A stretch of DNA of 64,000 bases, from the NCBI GenBank assembly GCA_016841745.1, contig JAENYO010000005.1:146439-210438 (forward strand), given 5' to 3'. A program made the position numbers and the translations under genes. Positions 61,159 through 64,000 of this stretch are shown piece by piece (position 1 is the first letter of the stretch; every line of letters begins with the position of its first letter). The DNA comes from Acetomicrobium hydrogeniformans. Lineage in GTDB: Bacteria > Synergistota > Synergistia > Synergistales > JAFGMB01. The notes below the pieces were generated by a model. It was not told the origin of the DNA and did not search any database. It was given only the letters and a program-made list of their open reading frames with translations.

Positions 61159-62739
61159 CTATTCTTCAAGTGAAACGATCTTCACTCTACCGTCCTGGTA
61201 GATAAACCGAACTTCTTCCAGGGTTTCCCTCACCAGAAGGGTGTCCTGCCTTATGGAAACGGTAACGCCGGGGTAACATAGACCTCTTACTTTAACGGTT
61301 CCCTGGAGTTTTGCCCGATCTATTGCCTGATCTATCCCCTGCTGAAGGGCCTCTATCCTGGACAGTTGTTCCTGAAGTACAGGATAGAGTTCCAGGTACC
61401 TGGCGGCCAGGGCCTTCTGATTTGCGTCGAGGCCCCTTTCTTTCAATGTTTTTGACAGGTAGAGAATGTTCTTTTCCAGTGTTTTAAACTTGGCCAGAAG
61501 ATCATGCTTCTTTGCCAGGAGATCCTTCTTCTGATCGAACAGTTTTGGCGATACTCCTACGTGAAGTGAGGTTCTGGTTCCCATCCTGGTACCCAGGGTG
61601 ACACATTCGATTTCCAGGCCTGCCCTTAATGTGCCTCCTGCAATGAGACCCTTTCCTCCCCCGATTAAATGGATCGTTCCTTCCGCTTCCACTTCGCAGT
61701 GCATCAGAGCCTTTTTAAATAAAAGATTTCGCCCTACTTGTATTCTGCACTGGTCCATATATTCTGCATTAAGGTCGTTATTGCACTCGATAAAACCCTT
61801 TCCCATTCCCCTAACGCTGGACCTCAGGATCATGTTTTTGCCTGAGAAAAGATAAGCGCCCTCCACTACTCCCTTGATCTCCATGTTTTCGTGAGCCTTG
61901 AGGGAAAAATCGTCCCTCACCGAGCCGGAAACGGTGATGCTCCCGAAACACTCAAGGTTACCAGTACCGTAGTCAATATCACCCTGGACCTGAAAAACTC
62001 TTTCCACGGAAAACCTGTTGCCATCCCTTAAAAGATGGCCCCCCGCTATGGCTTTGAGCTCCAGCCCGTCACTTGAAAGACTGGTGTGGGGACCGGCCTT
62101 TATAGTGATATTCTTCGCCTTGCGCGCCTTGACGGATTTTCCCGTAACATCCATTCCGTCAAGGCCCTCCTGAAGGGGGGTCTTTGTGACAATGAGCTGT
62201 TTTTCCCGGATACTATTTATGATCCCCAGGTTCTTCAGATCCACCTGGACCGCATCGTCGGAGTTAAGGGGGGTATTCCTTCCTGTATCCACCAGGACAT
62301 CTAAAGAGGCATCTATCCCGTCCACGGGGGGGGTTCCCCTGGCGATCACCATCCACTTTCCAGAGAGTGCGGCTCCTTTTTTCTGAATTTTGTCCAGGAG
62401 TCCTTCATCCAGACCTTCAATAACCCCATTTTCTTCAAGAGCCTTCCTGATGTTGTTCATTGCGGGTATTTCGTCCGATTCTGAAAGGTTCAGAAGGATC
62501 TCAGCCCTCATTCGATCCGGGCAAATGCGGACCTGCATTTTCCCATCGTCCTTTCCAGTCATCCGGACCCATTCCCCGGATACTCCTGCAATTACCTCTT
62601 CCACCTTTTCCAGTGAAGCCTTTACTCCCTTGTCTTTCAGGGATTCTAGGATCATGTGTGGGTTTATATCTGCGTCGAAGACCCTTAAAAAAACCTCTCC
62701 AGATTCCTTTTTCAACTCGTAGGGTTTTTCGTGATCCAT
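61159..62739 (-). CDS. FapA-family (DUF342) protein
   Basis: The product is 526 aa. The layout matches the FapA/DUF342 family: an N-terminal KH/Jag-N-like segment (VKASLEKVEEVIAGVSGEWV), central DUF342 pattern (NITIKAGPHTSLSSDGLELK, ERVFQVQGDIDYGTGNLECF), repetitive beta structure (GSITVSGSVRDDFSLKAHEN), and a C-terminal coiled coil (LLAKKHDLLAKFKTLEKNIL). Its role is not settled; a link to polysaccharide/cell-envelope or motility control has been suggested for some. It lies between flhA and the lytic transglycosylase gene. Confidence 0.8.
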   Translation of the reverse strand: MDHEKPYELKKESGEVFLRVFDADINPHMILESLKDKGVKASLEKVEEVIAGVSGEWVRMTGKDDGKMQVRICPDRMRAEILLNLSESDEIPAMNNIRKALEENGVIEGLDEGLLDKIQKKGAALSGKWMVIARGTPPVDGIDASLDVLVDTGRNTPLNSDDAVQVDLKNLGIINSIREKQLIVTKTPLQEGLDGMDVTGKSVKARKAKNITIKAGPHTSLSSDGLELKAIAGGHLLRDGNRFSVERVFQVQGDIDYGTGNLECFGSITVSGSVRDDFSLKAHENMEIKGVVEGAYLFSGKNMILRSSVRGMGKGFIECNNDLNAEYMDQCRIQVGRNLLFKKALMHCEVEAEGTIHLIGGGKGLIAGGTLRAGLEIECVTLGTRMGTRTSLHVGVSPKLFDQKKDLLAKKHDLLAKFKTLEKNILYLSKTLKERGLDANQKALAARYLELYPVLQEQLSRIEALQQGIDQAIDRAKLQGTVKVRGLCYPGVTVSIRQDTLLVRETLEEVRFIYQDGRVKIVSLEE

Positions 62740-62769
62740 TTTTCTGGCCCCTCTCTCAGGGAAAAATCT

Positions 62770-63336
62770 CTATTCTCCTCTTGCTCTGCTGGTCATGGCA
62801 AGAACGCACTTCACATAATGCTTCACCTTCGGGTGGGGTGGAATGCCCCCATACCGGTCTACCCGGGAAGGTCCGGAGTGGTAGGCTGCAAGGGAAAGGT
62901 CCTCTCTCCCTTTATACCTGTCAAGAAGTGTTTTCAGGTACCGGATGCCGCCGTCCAGATTCTGCTCCGGATCATAAGGGTCCTTAACTCCCAGCATCTC
63001 TGCTGTGGAGGGCATGAGCTGCATCAGGCCCATGGCTCCTGCCTTGGAAGTGGCCCTCGGATTTCCTCCCGATTCCATCTTTATCACAGATCTGACCAGA
63101 TCCTCGTCAACTCCGTATCTGTGGGCCTTTTCGCTGATCAGGGAGTCCAGGTCTGATGGTTCAAGCCTCGTGTCAAGACTCTCATGGGAAAGTGCAGTGG
63201 GTCTCTTTTCCTCGTTCCTGCTCTTTCCGGGGATCGTGATATCCTTATTTGCATTAATTTTTTCCAGCACATGCACGAATTTGCGTTCGGGTTCCGGCTT
63301 CTCAAGTCCGGAGAAGCGGTTCCGTATCTCCTCCAT
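62770..63336 (-). CDS. Lytic transglycosylase (SLT family)
   Basis: The product is 188 aa. The SLT domain (about residues 70-180) has the catalytic Glu in SVIKMESGGNP, SKAGAMGLMQLMPSTAEMLG, NLDGGIRYLKTLLDRYKG and AAYHSGPSRV, all diagnostic. It cuts peptidoglycan between MurNAc and GlcNAc, probably to let the rod pass the wall; FlgJ here lacks its own hydrolase domain. No signal peptide is visible at the annotated start, so it may be exported by the flagellar system or the start lies further up. Confidence 0.9.
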   Translation of the reverse strand: MEEIRNRFSGLEKPEPERKFVHVLEKINANKDITIPGKSRNEEKRPTALSHESLDTRLEPSDLDSLISEKAHRYGVDEDLVRSVIKMESGGNPRATSKAGAMGLMQLMPSTAEMLGVKDPYDPEQNLDGGIRYLKTLLDRYKGREDLSLAAYHSGPSRVDRYGGIPPHPKVKHYVKCVLAMTSRARGE

Positions 63337-63406
63337 TCTGGACTGGACCTTTCTCAGATTGGAATAACCTGGTCCTGCAAAATTCTTCAGGGTACGTCAC
63401 TCCCGT

Positions 63407-63853
63407 CTATTTCCCGAAGGACATGAGAATCAGTTCGTCAAGCTCCTTCTGCTCGTCCTTCAGAAGCTGTTTCCGTAGTTCTCTGTTACTGTTCTCAAGA
63501 AATATTCCTGCCAGCTTCACGTCGCCATGCTTTTTTCTCAGGTCTTCTCTTATGGATTCAGCATCCTCGCTGACTTCCACAATGAGGCGATCAACCTCCC
63601 TGATGTTCTCTTCAAGGAAATCTATGTCGTCCCTTATCCACCAGAGCTCTTCCGTTGTGATATTCCCATTCCCGCATTTGTTACGGAAAAGTCCCATGAC
63701 ACCTTCCCGCCTGCATCCCAGGTCAAGAGACTTTTCCTTGAGGGATCTCTTTTTCTCCTGCACTTCTTCGAGACGGATCCTTGCTTGATCCCGGATCTTT
63801 TCCCTGAGGTCTTTAATGCGTTGAAGTTTTTTAACTTTTTTATGAGCTGTCAT
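63407..63853 (-). CDS. fliJ: FliJ-like export chaperone
   Basis: The product is 148 residues, almost entirely a charged coiled coil (KVKKLQRIKDLREKIRDQAR to the end), the usual size and character of FliJ. Its ATG overlaps the fliI stop (ATGA, 63850-63853), as often seen. FliJ connects the FliI ATPase with the FlhA ring. Primary sequence is poorly conserved in this family, so position carries most of the weight. Confidence 0.8.
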   Translation of the reverse strand: MTAHKKVKKLQRIKDLREKIRDQARIRLEEVQEKKRSLKEKSLDLGCRREGVMGLFRNKCGNGNITTEELWWIRDDIDFLEENIREVDRLIVEVSEDAESIREDLRKKHGDVKLAGIFLENSNRELRKQLLKDEQKELDELILMSFGK

Positions 63854-64000
63854 TTCGGATCATCCTCCCAAAGAGGTAAAGCCAGCATAGTTTTTTTCGT
63901 TTTATCGAAAGTGGAACATTCGTCGATGGGCTGCTTTAGGAAGGACTCTATCTCCTCCCTCGAATTTACCGCAAAATCAAGTTTCGGATTGCTCCCGGCC
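63850..64000 (-). CDS. fliI: FliI, C-terminal end (gene runs off the right edge)
   Basis: The last 49 codons of a frame open at the window edge read GSNPKLDFAVNSREEIESFL and on to LWEDDPK before TGA at 63850-63852. This is the end of the flagellar ATPase FliI, whose helical C-terminus typically has a Y..GSDPxxDxAI..x.xIxxFL pattern. It overlaps the fliJ ATG by four bases. The catalytic part is outside the window. Confidence 0.8.
   Translation of the reverse strand, partial: AGSNPKLDFAVNSREEIESFLKQPIDECSTFDKTKKTMLALPLWEDDPK

Noticed and set aside
1-64000. CRISPR arrays, rRNA, tRNA
   Set aside because: No regularly spaced repeats, rRNA core sequence or tRNA cloverleaf was noticed in the intergenic regions.

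Overview
This window looks like chromosome from a motile, diderm, anaerobe-type bacterium. A member of the Synergistota is the best guess, held with moderate confidence. The evidence is a full flagellar set that includes the L-ring and P-ring genes (flgH, flgI, flgA, which imply an outer membrane). It is combined with Firmicutes/Thermotogae-style chemotaxis parts (CheC, CheD, CheX), FliW/CsrA control of flagellin, a YaaR-family protein, a YvyF-like protein, FapA and a class I c-di-GMP riboswitch. No rRNA, tRNA or CRISPR array was recognised.

Layout. Positions 1-2.9 kb hold recF (partial), dnaN and dnaA on the minus strand, with DnaA-box clusters on both sides of dnaA. The dnaA-dnaN gap also carries a DnaA-trio-like unwinding element, so this is probably oriC. 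Positions 3.3-8.8 kb are a plus-strand housekeeping stretch: a DHH phosphoesterase, two tandem AEC-type permeases, a class V aminotransferase/cysteine desulfurase and a threonine dehydratase. Positions 8.8-10 kb are a scar: a terminator, the last ~36 codons of a GGDEF protein and a REP-associated tyrosine transposase (RAYT) gene. A 14-bp sequence just upstream of this gene recurs at 24.4 kb.

From 10 kb to the right edge nearly everything is motility. The blocks are: cheW, flgG, yaaR and an exported coiled-coil protein (minus); fliW-csrA-flagellin (plus); a c-di-GMP-I riboswitch controlling an uncharacterised gene, followed by regulators of unknown role (17-20 kb); cheW and an unusual sigma-70 family factor (minus); an MCP, an unknown gene and cheB-cheC-cheD (plus); flgA-H-I-J-N (minus); flgK (plus) converging on fliS, fliK, fliD, fliM, fliL (minus); a periplasmic-binding-like protein (plus) converging on fliR-fliQ-fliP and cheX (minus); an HD-GYP protein (plus) converging on cheY and two small genes, flhG-flhF, cheR, fliN, flgF, flgC, flgB, a MotE-like protein and two unknowns (minus); motA alone (plus); then a TPR/propeller protein, cheA, a YvyF-like gene, motB, flhA, fapA, a lytic transglycosylase, fliJ and the end of fliI (minus).

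Together these supply the rod, rings, hook-filament junction, filament, export gate, switch and stator, plus a chemotaxis pathway with methylation (CheR/CheB/CheD) and CheY-P phosphatases (CheC/CheX). Two second-order controls are visible: c-di-GMP (riboswitch, HD-GYP enzyme, GGDEF remnant, and possibly the DHH enzyme for linear dinucleotides) and CsrA/FliW acting on flagellin mRNA. If oriC lies at 1.3-3.3 kb, most flagellar operons run head-on to the rightward fork. Many genes appear to use TTG starts behind strong Shine-Dalgarno sequences. The least explained parts are the riboswitch-controlled gene and its neighbours (17-20 kb), the divergent sigma factor, the TPR/propeller protein beside cheA, and the exported protein opposite fliR.
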